In this document: positions 1 to 5,198 of the stretch, in pieces
Position numbering within the stretch: position 1 is the stretch's first letter
Layout: every line of letters starts with the position of its first letter
NCBI GenBank assembly: GCA_003662985.1
Contig: QMZD01000049.1
Coordinates: 1 to 9,131 of the forward strand
Direction of reading: 5' to 3'
DNA: 9,131 bases
From: Archaeoglobales archaeon
GTDB taxonomy: Archaea > Halobacteriota > Archaeoglobi > Archaeoglobales > Archaeoglobaceae
Made by a program: the position numbers and the translations under genes
Notes under the pieces: model-generated
What the model saw: only the letters and a program-made list of their open reading frames with translations
Told to the model about the DNA's origin: nothing
The model's database searches: none

Positions 1-1
1 A

Positions 2-64
2 ATATTGGATATTGAATACATCACGACTAAATTCGAAATCATTTTAAAGATAATGGGTAAGTAA
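2..64 (+). CDS. Possible C-terminal end of a gene entering from the left
   Basis: One frame is open from the window edge for 20 codons and ends with TAA at 62-64, giving the tail ILDIEYITTKFEIILKIMGK. It has an ordinary mix of hydrophobic and charged residues and could be the last helix of a protein. No family can be assigned from 20 residues. If real, it lies 48 bases upstream of the receiver protein gene on the same strand and could share a transcript with it. A 20-codon open frame can also occur by chance in AT-rich DNA, so this is weak. Confidence 0.25.
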   Translation: MLDIEYITTKFEIILKIMGK

Positions 65-112
65 GGAAGGGTATTCAATCTAAATCGTGTTTATCTTGGA
101 CTCGGTGATAAA

Positions 113-460
113 GTGACGAAGATAATGATAGTCGATGATGAATCTGCCATTAGAGATATAATTAAGCTTTTTCTTGGAGTGAGATACCAGTTCATTGACG
201 CAAGAGACGGTATGGAGGCTGTTGAACTTTTTGATAAGGAAAAGCCCGATCTCGTGATTATGGACATTAGAATGCCCAGAATGAATGGGCTTGAGGCCAT
301 CAGGAAGATTAAACTCAGGCATCCCAATGCAAAGATAATTGTCCTCTCTGCTTACGCTGCAGGAAAGATGGAAGAGTTAAAGGAAGCAGGAGCAAGCGTT
401 ATTTTAGAGAAGCCACTTAGAAGAGGTAAGATCCTAGAAGCCGTAAACGAGCTTTTGTAA
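113..460 (+). CDS. Stand-alone CheY-like response regulator (receiver domain only)
   Basis: This 115-residue protein is a single receiver domain with no output domain. All signature residues are visible: the acidic pair D8-D9 at the end of strand 1, the phospho-acceptor D51 in VIMDIRMPRMNG, S79 in the switch position and K100 in the EKP motif. In the family, a histidine kinase phosphorylates the aspartate and the receiver then changes its binding to a partner protein; no kinase is in view. The start is GTG at 113, preceded by GGTGAT at 104-109 with a 3-base gap. An ATG at 125 would cut into the first beta strand and is less likely. The aromatic switch position (equivalent to Tyr106 of CheY) is I97, so signalling may differ from classical CheY. 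Partner and process are unknown. Confidence 0.9.
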   Translation: MTKIMIVDDESAIRDIIKLFLGVRYQFIDARDGMEAVELFDKEKPDLVIMDIRMPRMNGLEAIRKIKLRHPNAKIIVLSAYAAGKMEELKEAGASVILEKPLRRGKILEAVNELL

Positions 461-471
461 ATTGCCGCAAA

Positions 472-495
472 TTTTATAATCGTTTTATAAAAATA
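472..495 (+). promoter_or_regulatory. TATA boxes before the enoyl-CoA hydratase gene
   Basis: Two TATA-like elements lie close together: TTTTATAAT at 472-480 and TTTTATAAAAATA at 483-495. The first would start a transcript near 501, just including the ribosome-binding sequence GGGTGAT at 503-509. The second would start it at about the ATG (513), giving a leaderless message. The good ribosome-binding sequence favours the first. They suggest the hydratase is transcribed independently of the receiver gene. Judged by pattern and spacing only. Confidence 0.55.
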
Positions 496-512
496 TTAAC
501 AAGGGTGATTTT

Positions 513-1289
513 ATGGACGCAATCGTGTTCGAGAAAGAGAATGGCATACTCTGGGCAAGACTTAATCGCCCAGAAGCTCTAAATGCGATAAACGAGGAAG
601 TTGTTGCAAGTCTGGAAAAGCTCGTTGAGAAGGTGAGGGAAGAGAGAGATATCAGAGTCGTTGTAATCATCGGTACAGGCAAAGCTTTCTGTGCTGGAGC
701 AGATATAAAGATGTTCCTAAGATCAAACACCTTTGTAGCGAGAGAAATTATAGAGAGACTCGGAAAGGCATTAGAGGCTTTTGAAGATCTTGACATTCCT
801 ATAATAGCTGCGGTAAATGGATTCGCTCTTGGTGGAGGATGTGAGATAGCAATGGCCTGTGATCTGATAATCGCAAGTGAAAAAGCGTTCTTCGGACAGC
901 CAGAAATAAACCTCGGGATTATCCCCGGTGCTGGAGGAACGCAGAGGTTAGCTAGACTAATTGGGTGGAAGAAAGCAATGGAGCTCTGCTTAACAGGAGA
1001 CAGAATCTCTGCACAGGAAGCAGAAAAACTGGGCTTGGTTAATAAAATCGTCAAAGAAGAGGAATTGGAGGAGGAAGTAAGAAAAATTGCGCAAACAATA
1101 GCCAGCAAATCTCCTACAGCGGTCACCCTTGTGAAGCAGGCGGTAAACAGAGGTTTCAAGATGGGACTGAAAGATGGAATCGCCTACGAGAGAGATCTTT
1201 TTGCCCTCTCGTTCTCTTCTGAGGATGCAAAAGAGGGTATGAAGGCCTTTGTTGAAAAAAGGAAACCAGAGTTCAGGAAAACAAGATGA
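513..1289 (+). CDS. Enoyl-CoA hydratase / crotonase family protein
   Basis: This 258-residue protein covers the whole length usual for the crotonase family. It probably hydrates trans-2-enoyl-CoA to 3-hydroxyacyl-CoA in cytoplasmic fatty-acid beta-oxidation. Conserved elements are the oxyanion-hole segment CAGADIK (residues 60-66, A63), the second oxyanion glycine near G108 in LGGGCEIAMACDLI, and the two catalytic glutamates E111 and E131 (the latter in FGQPEINLGIIPGAGG). These correspond to Glu144 and Glu164 of rat mitochondrial hydratase, which argues for hydratase rather than another crotonase activity. The C-terminal part (SPTAVTLVKQAVNRG, then the FSSEDAKEGMKAFVEKRKP segment) also fits the hydratase subgroup. 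The ATG at 513 has GGGTGAT at 503-509. No other beta-oxidation gene is nearby. A 3-hydroxybutyryl-CoA dehydratase role in another acyl-CoA route is possible, since chain-length preference cannot be read from the sequence. Confidence 0.93.
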   Translation: MDAIVFEKENGILWARLNRPEALNAINEEVVASLEKLVEKVREERDIRVVVIIGTGKAFCAGADIKMFLRSNTFVAREIIERLGKALEAFEDLDIPIIAAVNGFALGGGCEIAMACDLIIASEKAFFGQPEINLGIIPGAGGTQRLARLIGWKKAMELCLTGDRISAQEAEKLGLVNKIVKEEELEEEVRKIAQTIASKSPTAVTLVKQAVNRGFKMGLKDGIAYERDLFALSFSSEDAKEGMKAFVEKRKPEFRKTR

Positions 1290-1301
1290 CATCCTATTGA
1301 C

Positions 1302-1331
1302 AAAAACTACTCGATCTAAATTATATTTTTT
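1302..1331. terminator. T-tract terminators between convergent genes
   Basis: The hydratase gene and the minus-strand gene converge with 26 bases between their stop codons. On the plus strand T6 at 1326-1331 lies about 40 bases past the hydratase stop. On the minus strand an A5 run at 1302-1306 reads as T5 about 10 bases past the other stop. Archaeal RNA polymerase commonly terminates at T-rich stretches without a strong hairpin, so these are plausible but unproven. Confidence 0.35.
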
Positions 1332-1945
1332 AATTCCCTCAGAATAGCTTCCTTTGTTTCTAAAGGTATATTGAGTTTTAAACCGTTTAGACCGACGCTC
1401 ACCTCATCTTTTTCGAGCCCCTCCACGGGAGTTTCGAATACCAGCTTTCTCTCCCATTTACCTTCGATTAAGGTTTTGTTGTATCTGAGGATTATCGAAA
1501 AGAGCCGGGAGATCATTATCTCCTCCCGCTCGCTCTGTGCACCTTTTATCAGTGAACCAAAAAACTTCCTGTCCTGAGACGTGGTCTTTCCGATAACATT
1601 CATAAGAAAGATAAAGGTTTTTTCAAGACCGTGGATTAAAAGAAGCTCGGGGATGGCACTTAAAACGACGACAAAATCTTCCATACCCTCACTGAGTTTC
1701 GAAATAAGAATCCCAACCTCGCTCAGATTGTTTACATTCACGTGCCTGTATCTCGAGCTTTGAATTAGGGACAATACACTGACCCTATCTTGGATTTCGT
1801 AGAGGTCGAGAATTGATGATATAAGATCCGGGGGCTCAGAAGCGACCCAAATAACCATGTCAGAGATTGACGAGGCGATGTCAATGAGTATAGACGAGCC
1901 CTCGGCTCCCCTCTCTGAGATCAACAGTAATGAATTTTTTTTCAT
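1316..1945 (-). CDS. RecA/KaiC-fold-like protein without a Walker A motif
   Basis: I do not recognise a named family with certainty. The 209-residue protein has the rhythm of archaeal RecA/KaiC-like proteins of unknown function: a first hydrophobic strand (SLLLIS, 5-10), a second (MVIWVAS, 30-36), the segment NVNNLSEVGILISKLSEGM (70-88), a third strand (DFVVVLSAIPELL, 90-102), then an FIFLMNVIGKTTSQDRKFFGSL helix-strand region (111-132). A related-looking layout is common in haloarchaeal proteins linked to two-component signalling. The usual GxxxxGK[ST] loop is replaced by SERGAEGSS (10-18), and there is no Asp at the end of the Walker B-like strand, so ATP hydrolysis is unlikely. No signal peptide or membrane segment is visible. 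The TATA box at 1965-1975 lies about 26 bases before the ATG, implying a leaderless message separate from the upstream gene. A link to the receiver proteins in the window is inference. Confidence 0.7.
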   Translation of the reverse strand: MKKNSLLLISERGAEGSSILIDIASSISDMVIWVASEPPDLISSILDLYEIQDRVSVLSLIQSSRYRHVNVNNLSEVGILISKLSEGMEDFVVVLSAIPELLLIHGLEKTFIFLMNVIGKTTSQDRKFFGSLIKGAQSEREEIMISRLFSIILRYNKTLIEGKWERKLVFETPVEGLEKDEVSVGLNGLKLNIPLETKEAILRELKNII

Positions 1946-1964
1946 TTGGTCTTATCTACTAAGC

Positions 1965-1975
1965 TTTTAATAAAA
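1965..1975 (-). promoter_or_regulatory. TATA box for the RecA-like gene
   Basis: The sequence TTTTATTAAAA (minus strand) is centred about 26 bases upstream of the ATG at 1945, which is the spacing expected for a leaderless archaeal transcript. There is no clear ribosome-binding sequence before that ATG, which agrees. It lies in the 38-base gap after the stop of the upstream minus-strand gene. Confidence 0.5.
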
Positions 1976-1983
1976 CTTTTTCG

Positions 1984-2226
1984 TTAGAGCTTACCCGAAG
2001 ATTTCGCAATGGCCATCAGGTTCGCGAGGTAGATTGGATATCTTCCGCCACCTCTTTTTCTAGTCTTCTTAACCTCTCCAGTGTGGTGTTTGGCGTGTTC
2101 ACAGTTTATATAGTGCATTATTGCCTTAGAAAGCGCTTCTTTAACTGTGTTTTCCCCCGTAACTTCCTTCAACTTTTTCAAAGTTTCATCCGACAACTGG
2201 GTTTGAACTATCACATACCTCTCCAT
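1984..2226 (-). CDS. Small ribbon-helix-helix-type protein, DUF5371-like
   Basis: An 80-residue protein whose first 45 residues follow the ribbon-helix-helix pattern: a strand (MERYVIVQTQLS), a helix (DETLKKLKEVTG), a turn, and a second helix (TVKEALSKAIMHYINCE). This is followed by a basic region (VKKTRKRGGGRYP) that could contact nucleic acid. From memory it resembles the archaeal DUF5371 family, whose function is not established. Ribbon-helix-helix proteins are usually dimeric DNA-binding repressors, so a regulatory role is a reasonable inference. I chose the ATG at 2226 because the ribosome-binding sequence GGTGAT sits 4 bases before it and the family fold begins there. The 21 extra codons possible upstream are low in complexity and overlap the likely transcription start. 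The stop is followed 38 bases later by the RecA-like gene on the same strand. Confidence 0.75.
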   Translation of the reverse strand: MERYVIVQTQLSDETLKKLKEVTGENTVKEALSKAIMHYINCEHAKHHTGEVKKTRKRGGGRYPIYLANLMAIAKSSGKL

Positions 2227-2239
2227 TCTCATCACCATT

Positions 2240-2250
2240 ATTACAGTAAT
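2240..2250. promoter_or_regulatory. Inverted repeat at the predicted transcription start, possible operator
   Basis: ATTACAGTAAT is a perfect 5+1+5 inverted repeat. It lies where the transcript of the ribbon-helix-helix gene should begin, about 26 bases after the TATA box and before the ribosome-binding sequence. Small DNA-binding proteins of this kind often repress their own gene from such a site. This is inference from position and symmetry, and the site is short enough to occur by chance in AT-rich DNA. Confidence 0.3.
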
Positions 2251-2269
2251 CATTACATCATTATCATCA

Positions 2270-2278
2270 TTTATAAAG
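2270..2278 (-). promoter_or_regulatory. TATA box for the ribbon-helix-helix gene
   Basis: CTTTATAAA on the minus strand is a good archaeal TATA element. The start of transcription would fall near 2248, giving a leader of about 22 bases that contains the ribosome-binding sequence GGTGAT just before the ATG at 2226. This placement supports the shorter start chosen for the gene. Confidence 0.55.
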
Positions 2279-2299
2279 TTTTCGGTCATCTGAAAGATG

Positions 2300-2676
2300 G
2301 GTGATATATGTAAAAAAGCAGTTAGACGGATCTGAATTAAATTTAGATAACGTGGATCAGCTTATATGATCTGATACCAACTTTTAAAATTTCTTTAAAC
2401 AAAAGCAATTGAAACGTAAATTGTAATTACTATCGGACTGGAAAAACAAATATTTTACTAATTTTAGAAAAACTGAAAAAATTTTAGAAAAAAATTTTAA
2501 TTTGATGGGGAACAATTGGAAACCTACCGCAATTCAGATGATGTGGAATATGGTAAATCATCATCAAAATAAAATAAACGTCGACAATGGGTGTATTTGT
2601 AATTCGATAACCAAACAAAATGGAAAGATTGAAAAAGTCTCTGAAAATCAATGGTTGGGAGGTTTCACGACACACC
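2300..2676. other. Long AT-rich intergenic stretch with palindrome, direct repeat and hairpin
   Basis: No convincing gene lies here. Visible structure: an imperfect 20-base palindrome at 2356-2375 (arms match 8 of 10, outer ATCAG/CTGAT perfect) around a TATAT core; an AT-rich direct repeat, ATTTTAGAAAAA at 2461-2472 and again at 2481-2492; and a perfect 7-base inverted repeat, GATGATG at 2537-2543 and CATCATC at 2559-2565, with a 15-base loop. A 64-codon frame from ATG 2505 to 2699 is open, but it is rich in Asn, Met and His, has no clear ribosome-binding sequence and runs through the TATA box of the next gene. I see no tRNA and no CRISPR-type repeat. A non-coding RNA or the remains of a lost gene are both possible. 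Confidence 0.5.
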
Positions 2677-2678
2677 GA

Positions 2679-2688
2679 TTTATAAAAA
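2679..2688 (+). promoter_or_regulatory. TATA box for the luciferase-like gene
   Basis: TTTATAAAAA is one of the best TATA elements in the window. Transcription would begin near 2708-2710, leaving a leader of nearly 70 bases before the ATG at 2777. The leader ends in the ribosome-binding sequence GAGGTG (2766-2771). A leader of this length contrasts with the leaderless layout of several other genes here and could carry regulation, although I see no recognisable riboswitch. Confidence 0.6.
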
Positions 2689-2776
2689 CGGTACTATAGG
2701 AAACTGATAGCAAATCGATCCGATATTCCCCATCCCCAAGACTCCCTATGAGCTCTCTATGGTTTGAGGTGGTCTG

Positions 2777-3754
2777 ATGATAGATCGGATGGTAGAAAGC
2801 AACCAAGGGAAATTGCAAGGAATCGGCGTGACTAAACTTGACGTAACTAGGTTTGGCATAACTAAACTCGGGTTAAATATTAACGGCGATTTTGAGGATA
2901 GGGAACTAATTGAAAGAGCCAAGATCGCAAAGAAGAGTGGAATCAATATCGTCTGGATCGGAGAGTTTGAAGGTTTTAAAGACCCCTTTTATGTTGCGGA
3001 GCTAATTGCCGATATAATCGACGTTATTGGGTTTGGTATATTGTCTCCTTTGACTAGAAGTTGCAAGGAAATCCTTAGACTCGTGGATGAGTTTCGTAGG
3101 GTTAAGGGGAATGATGTAATCGTTGGCATCGCTCCCGGAAACTTTGACAATCCTAGGAGGGCACTGGAGATGACAGTAGACTGCATAAAATATCTGAAAG
3201 AACGTTTGCAAATGCCGGTTATGGCTGGATGTTCTTCACCGCTCATCACAAAGAGATCATCTGAGGTGGTAGATGGAATCCTGTTTAATTACGTAAAATC
3301 TGAGTACATCAAATGGATATCAAAATATGTCAAAAGGAAAATATTTATCGCAGCCTATGGCCCGTGTTTAGTCTTGCCAAGTGAATTTTTTGAAAGTTTG
3401 CTTTTAGCCTCATCGATAGTTATTTCAAGCAAGAGATTTGTGGAGGACTTTGGTTTTGGGGAGTTATTTAACGAAATTAAGAAAATTGATCTTCAAAAAC
3501 TCGTTGAAGTTAGACAGTCAGGAAAGAGTATAAAAAATCTGCCGGAATACAAAATTTTGGATAGGTACTCCGATGTTTTGTTGGGAAATTTCACGATTAG
3601 CGGTGGGGAAGAAGTTATGGCAGACAAAATTAAAGAGCTGTTGAATCATTGCGACCATGTTATTTTGGGTGATCCATTTTTCAGGGATATCAATTCCATG
3701 ATGTCGCTGAGAAAAATCGTTAAAATGGTAAATGGGGAAACGCTAGTACTTTAA
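2777..3754 (+). CDS. Luciferase-like (Mer-related) F420- or flavin-dependent oxidoreductase
   Basis: This 325-residue protein looks like a member of the bacterial luciferase-like superfamily, which includes coenzyme F420-dependent methylenetetrahydromethanopterin reductase (Mer). The recognisable part starts near residue 29 (ITKLGLNINGDFEDRELIERAKIAKKSG, then INIVWIGE), the typical first strand, first helix and second strand of the TIM barrel. It continues through DVIGFGILSPLTR, the VIVGIAPGNFDNPRRALEM segment, MPVMAGCSSPLITK and VDGILFNYV, which match the strand ends of Mer-like barrels. The length is about normal for the group. The substrate cannot be read from sequence; it is probably a divergent paralogue, not Mer itself. 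The ATG at 2777 has GAGGTG 5 bases upstream; a GTG at 2828 preceded by AAGGA is an alternative that would remove 17 residues. The N-terminal 28 residues include a triple repeat. A damaged flavoprotein gene follows within about 90 bases, suggesting a former redox pair. Confidence 0.72.
   Translation: MIDRMVESNQGKLQGIGVTKLDVTRFGITKLGLNINGDFEDRELIERAKIAKKSGINIVWIGEFEGFKDPFYVAELIADIIDVIGFGILSPLTRSCKEILRLVDEFRRVKGNDVIVGIAPGNFDNPRRALEMTVDCIKYLKERLQMPVMAGCSSPLITKRSSEVVDGILFNYVKSEYIKWISKYVKRKIFIAAYGPCLVLPSEFFESLLLASSIVISSKRFVEDFGFGELFNEIKKIDLQKLVEVRQSGKSIKNLPEYKILDRYSDVLLGNFTISGGEEVMADKIKELLNHCDHVILGDPFFRDINSMMSLRKIVKMVNGETLVL
2828..2872 (+). repeat. Three tandem 15-base repeats at the start of the luciferase-like gene
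   Basis: Units lie at 2828-2842, 2843-2857 and 2858-2872, each built on a G/A-T-G/A-ACTA core. They encode VTKLD, VTRFG and ITKLG. The third unit forms the first barrel strand; the first two look like extra copies added in front of it. As 15 is a multiple of 3, gain or loss of a unit keeps the reading frame. Confidence 0.65.
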
Positions 3755-3807
3755 TGCTGAATTTGGTATTCAACTTTGATAGGAATCACCAGAGCCGTTG
3801 GGTAACC

Positions 3808-3816
3808 TTTAATATT
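3808..3816 (+). promoter_or_regulatory. Possible TATA box for the archaeoflavoprotein gene
   Basis: TTTAATATT lies about 25-33 bases before the two likely ATG starts (3836 and 3845), a spacing that fits a leaderless message. The element is weaker than others in the window. The gene could instead be read through from the luciferase-like gene. Confidence 0.35.
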
Positions 3817-3844
3817 ACTCATGGAGCCATTAATTATGGGAAAA

Positions 3845-4331
3845 ATGCTTGTTGCATGGGGTGTAACCGGAGCGGGTGACAAAATCGAAGAAATCTTTGA
3901 AATTATGAGGAGAGTCAATGAAAATGAGGATGTTGACATAAGGGTTTATCTTTCTAAAGCAGGAGAGCAGGTTGTTAAAGTTTACAGATTATATTCAAAG
4001 TTAAAAAGGGCTTTTGAGAAGGTATATATCGAGAAGAACTCCAATTCCCCCCTTTCTCGCCGGGCAGCTGCAAACAGGCAAGTTTGAAGCTCTGATGGCT
4101 TTGAAGGCCTATGTTCCTGTCTATATCCTCCCAACCGATTATAAAGTGGAAGACGTATTGACGAAGCTCCCCGGTGGAAGAACCCTCAAAATCGGAGTCA
4201 GAAGAGAGGATGTCGAACATGTTGAGAGACTCAGAAAAATGGATGGTGTGTTCGTGATAGAGGATCCCAATGAAATACCACCAATATTTGAGAAACATCT
4301 CAGGCAGTTTAGGGAAAAAGATGGTAATTAA
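3845..4331 (+). pseudogene. afpA: Archaeoflavoprotein AfpA, frameshifted and internally deleted
   Basis: Two frames together give an AfpA-like flavoprotein. The first frame reads MLVAWGVTGAGDKIEEIFEI, continues through VYLSKAGEQVVKVYRLYSKLKRAF and breaks at NSNSP. The second resumes with PFLAGQLQTGKF and then ALMALKAYVPVYILPTDY, and ends at TAA 4329-4331. AfpA is an archaeal FMN protein taking part in electron transfer, related to the flavoprotein/dihydropicolinate-type fold. The break is in a run of six Cs (4047-4052); five would keep the frame, and as it stands translation stops at TGA 4085-4087. In intact relatives, as I remember them, a stretch of about 25-30 residues with a conserved APATSNTVAKIA-type motif binding the flavin phosphate lies between the GQLQTG and ALKAxVPVYI segments; here they are almost adjacent (about 4086-4092). 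The ATGs at 3821 and 3836 are also in frame, but family N-termini begin at about 3845. Even without the frameshift the product should not bind flavin normally. Confidence 0.8.
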
Positions 4332-4377
4332 AAACCGTGGGTGCCATTTTATTGTAATGATGAGGAGTTATGCGAAG

Positions 4378-4386
4378 TATTATAAA
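4378..4386 (+). promoter_or_regulatory. TATA box for the 99-residue protein gene
   Basis: TATTATAAA is centred 28 bases before the ATG at 4410, and no ribosome-binding sequence is visible before that ATG. Together these suggest a leaderless transcript that probably continues into the receiver gene downstream. Confidence 0.5.
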
Positions 4387-4409
4387 CTACCTTTTTTAAA
4401 ATTTTATCA

Positions 4410-4709
4410 ATGCTCACTAATGAGGAAATCTTAGAAATCGTGATCTGTGGTTATGAACAGCTCAAAATGGTCGCAAACGAGAAAGGGATAAGTGTAGACG
4501 ATCTTATTGAACTGATAAAGAGTTGTCTCAATAGCTCTATTGGAGATAACGGAGCTAGACCTAAAGTTAGAATAATGGAAGTCAAAGAGATCACAAATCT
4601 AGAAATTGAAAACCATGAAGAAAATATCGACAAATCAACCAGATTTTTCCCAATTTACAAGAACGACAGAAGGAACGTTTTGAACATGGTTAAGATCAAA
4701 ATCAGGTAG
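4410..4709 (+). CDS. Unrecognised small protein upstream of a response regulator
   Basis: I do not recognise this 99-residue protein. Residues 1-44 look like a compact helical unit (MLTNEEILEIVICGYEQLKM, then ANEKGISVDDLIELIKSCL); the rest is charged and less ordered, with KVRIMEVKEITNLEIENHEE possibly forming a strand and helix. There is no signal peptide, membrane segment or metal motif; the only cysteines are C13 and C40. A properly spaced TATA box and normal residue use support a real gene. It ends 50 bases before the second receiver gene on the same strand, so the two are probably co-transcribed. It may therefore work with that receiver, but this is inference from position only. Confidence 0.6.
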   Translation: MLTNEEILEIVICGYEQLKMVANEKGISVDDLIELIKSCLNSSIGDNGARPKVRIMEVKEITNLEIENHEENIDKSTRFFPIYKNDRRNVLNMVKIKIR

Positions 4710-4759
4710 GATGGGAGTAAATCAATACATGCCGATACTTCAAAAAATAAGGTGGAAAA

Positions 4760-5119
4760 ATGAAAGAAAAAATACTGCTCGTGGATGATGATGAACTTCT
4801 TAGGGGCATTCTCGCCTCGATGCTTTCAGATTACACGGTTATCGAGGCGGGTAATGGAAGAGAGGCTGTAGAACTCTACAAGAAACATAAGCCCGAGCTC
4901 GTTTTGATGGATGTAATGATGCCAGTGATGGATGGTGTTGCCGCCACAAAGCTAATTCTCGAAGAAAATCCGAAAGCCAAGGTTCTGGCAATAACAGCCT
5001 TTGCACCAATTAGAGGGAAAGAGATGCTCGATGCTGGAGCTCTTGATATCATTTCCAAACCGATCACCAGAAAGAAGCTCAACGAGATCGTGCAGAAATA
5101 CCTTGATATGTCGCGGTGA
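4760..5119 (+). CDS. Second stand-alone CheY-like response regulator
   Basis: This 119-residue protein is again a lone receiver domain. The acidic cluster D9-D10-D11, phospho-acceptor D51 in LVLMDVMMPVMDG, switch residue T79 and K100 in SKP are all present, so it should be phosphorylated by a histidine kinase and passed on to a partner. The residue at the aromatic switch position is I97, as in the first receiver of this window. The ATG at 4760 has GGTGG at 4751-4755. The gene follows the unrecognised 99-residue protein by 50 bases and has no evident promoter of its own. It shares long segments with the first receiver (EAVEL, KP-E/D-LV-x-MD) and may be an old duplicate, though the match is not beyond what two members of this large family can show. 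Confidence 0.9.
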   Translation: MKEKILLVDDDELLRGILASMLSDYTVIEAGNGREAVELYKKHKPELVLMDVMMPVMDGVAATKLILEENPKAKVLAITAFAPIRGKEMLDAGALDIISKPITRKKLNEIVQKYLDMSR

Positions 5120-5134
5120 GATGTCACAGTGAGA

Positions 5135-5155
5135 TTTTAAAAATTTTTAAAAAAA
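5135..5155. terminator. Perfect AT palindrome, likely bidirectional terminator
   Basis: Positions 5135-5152 form an exact 18-base palindrome, four T, five A, five T, four A, and the A run extends to 5155. It lies between two converging genes. The plus strand shows T4 and T5 for the receiver transcript, and the minus strand shows a T7 for the lipoprotein transcript. T-rich stretches are the usual termination signal in archaea, so the site can serve both genes. Confidence 0.5.
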
Positions 5156-5198
5156 TAGATTGGGTTAGTCCGTGTTGAATTTATTGGGATTCTTAGAA

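Noticed and set aside
485..1159. Long minus-strand open frame opposite the enoyl-CoA hydratase
   Set aside because: The plus strand encodes a full-length, motif-complete crotonase. The opposite frame is rich in Ser, Ala and Phe, as expected for the shadow of a real gene.
2227..2289. 21-codon N-terminal extension of the ribbon-helix-helix protein
   Set aside because: It would begin upstream of the predicted transcription start, is low in complexity, and a good ribosome-binding sequence marks the shorter start.
2505..2699. 64-codon open frame considered as a gene
   Set aside because: It lacks a ribosome-binding sequence and family resemblance, has unusual residue use and contains the TATA box of the downstream gene. 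Described as intergenic and kept only as a low-interest finding.
4014..4331. Second AfpA frame as an independent gene starting at TTG 4014
   Set aside because: Its first residues (RRYISRRTPIPP) are the out-of-frame reading of the first AfpA half; family similarity begins only after the C run, so it is the tail of a frameshifted gene.
4356..4400. Possible C/D-box small RNA (ATGATGA at about 4357)
   Set aside because: No matching CTGA box D at a suitable distance; the following bases form the TATA box of the next gene.
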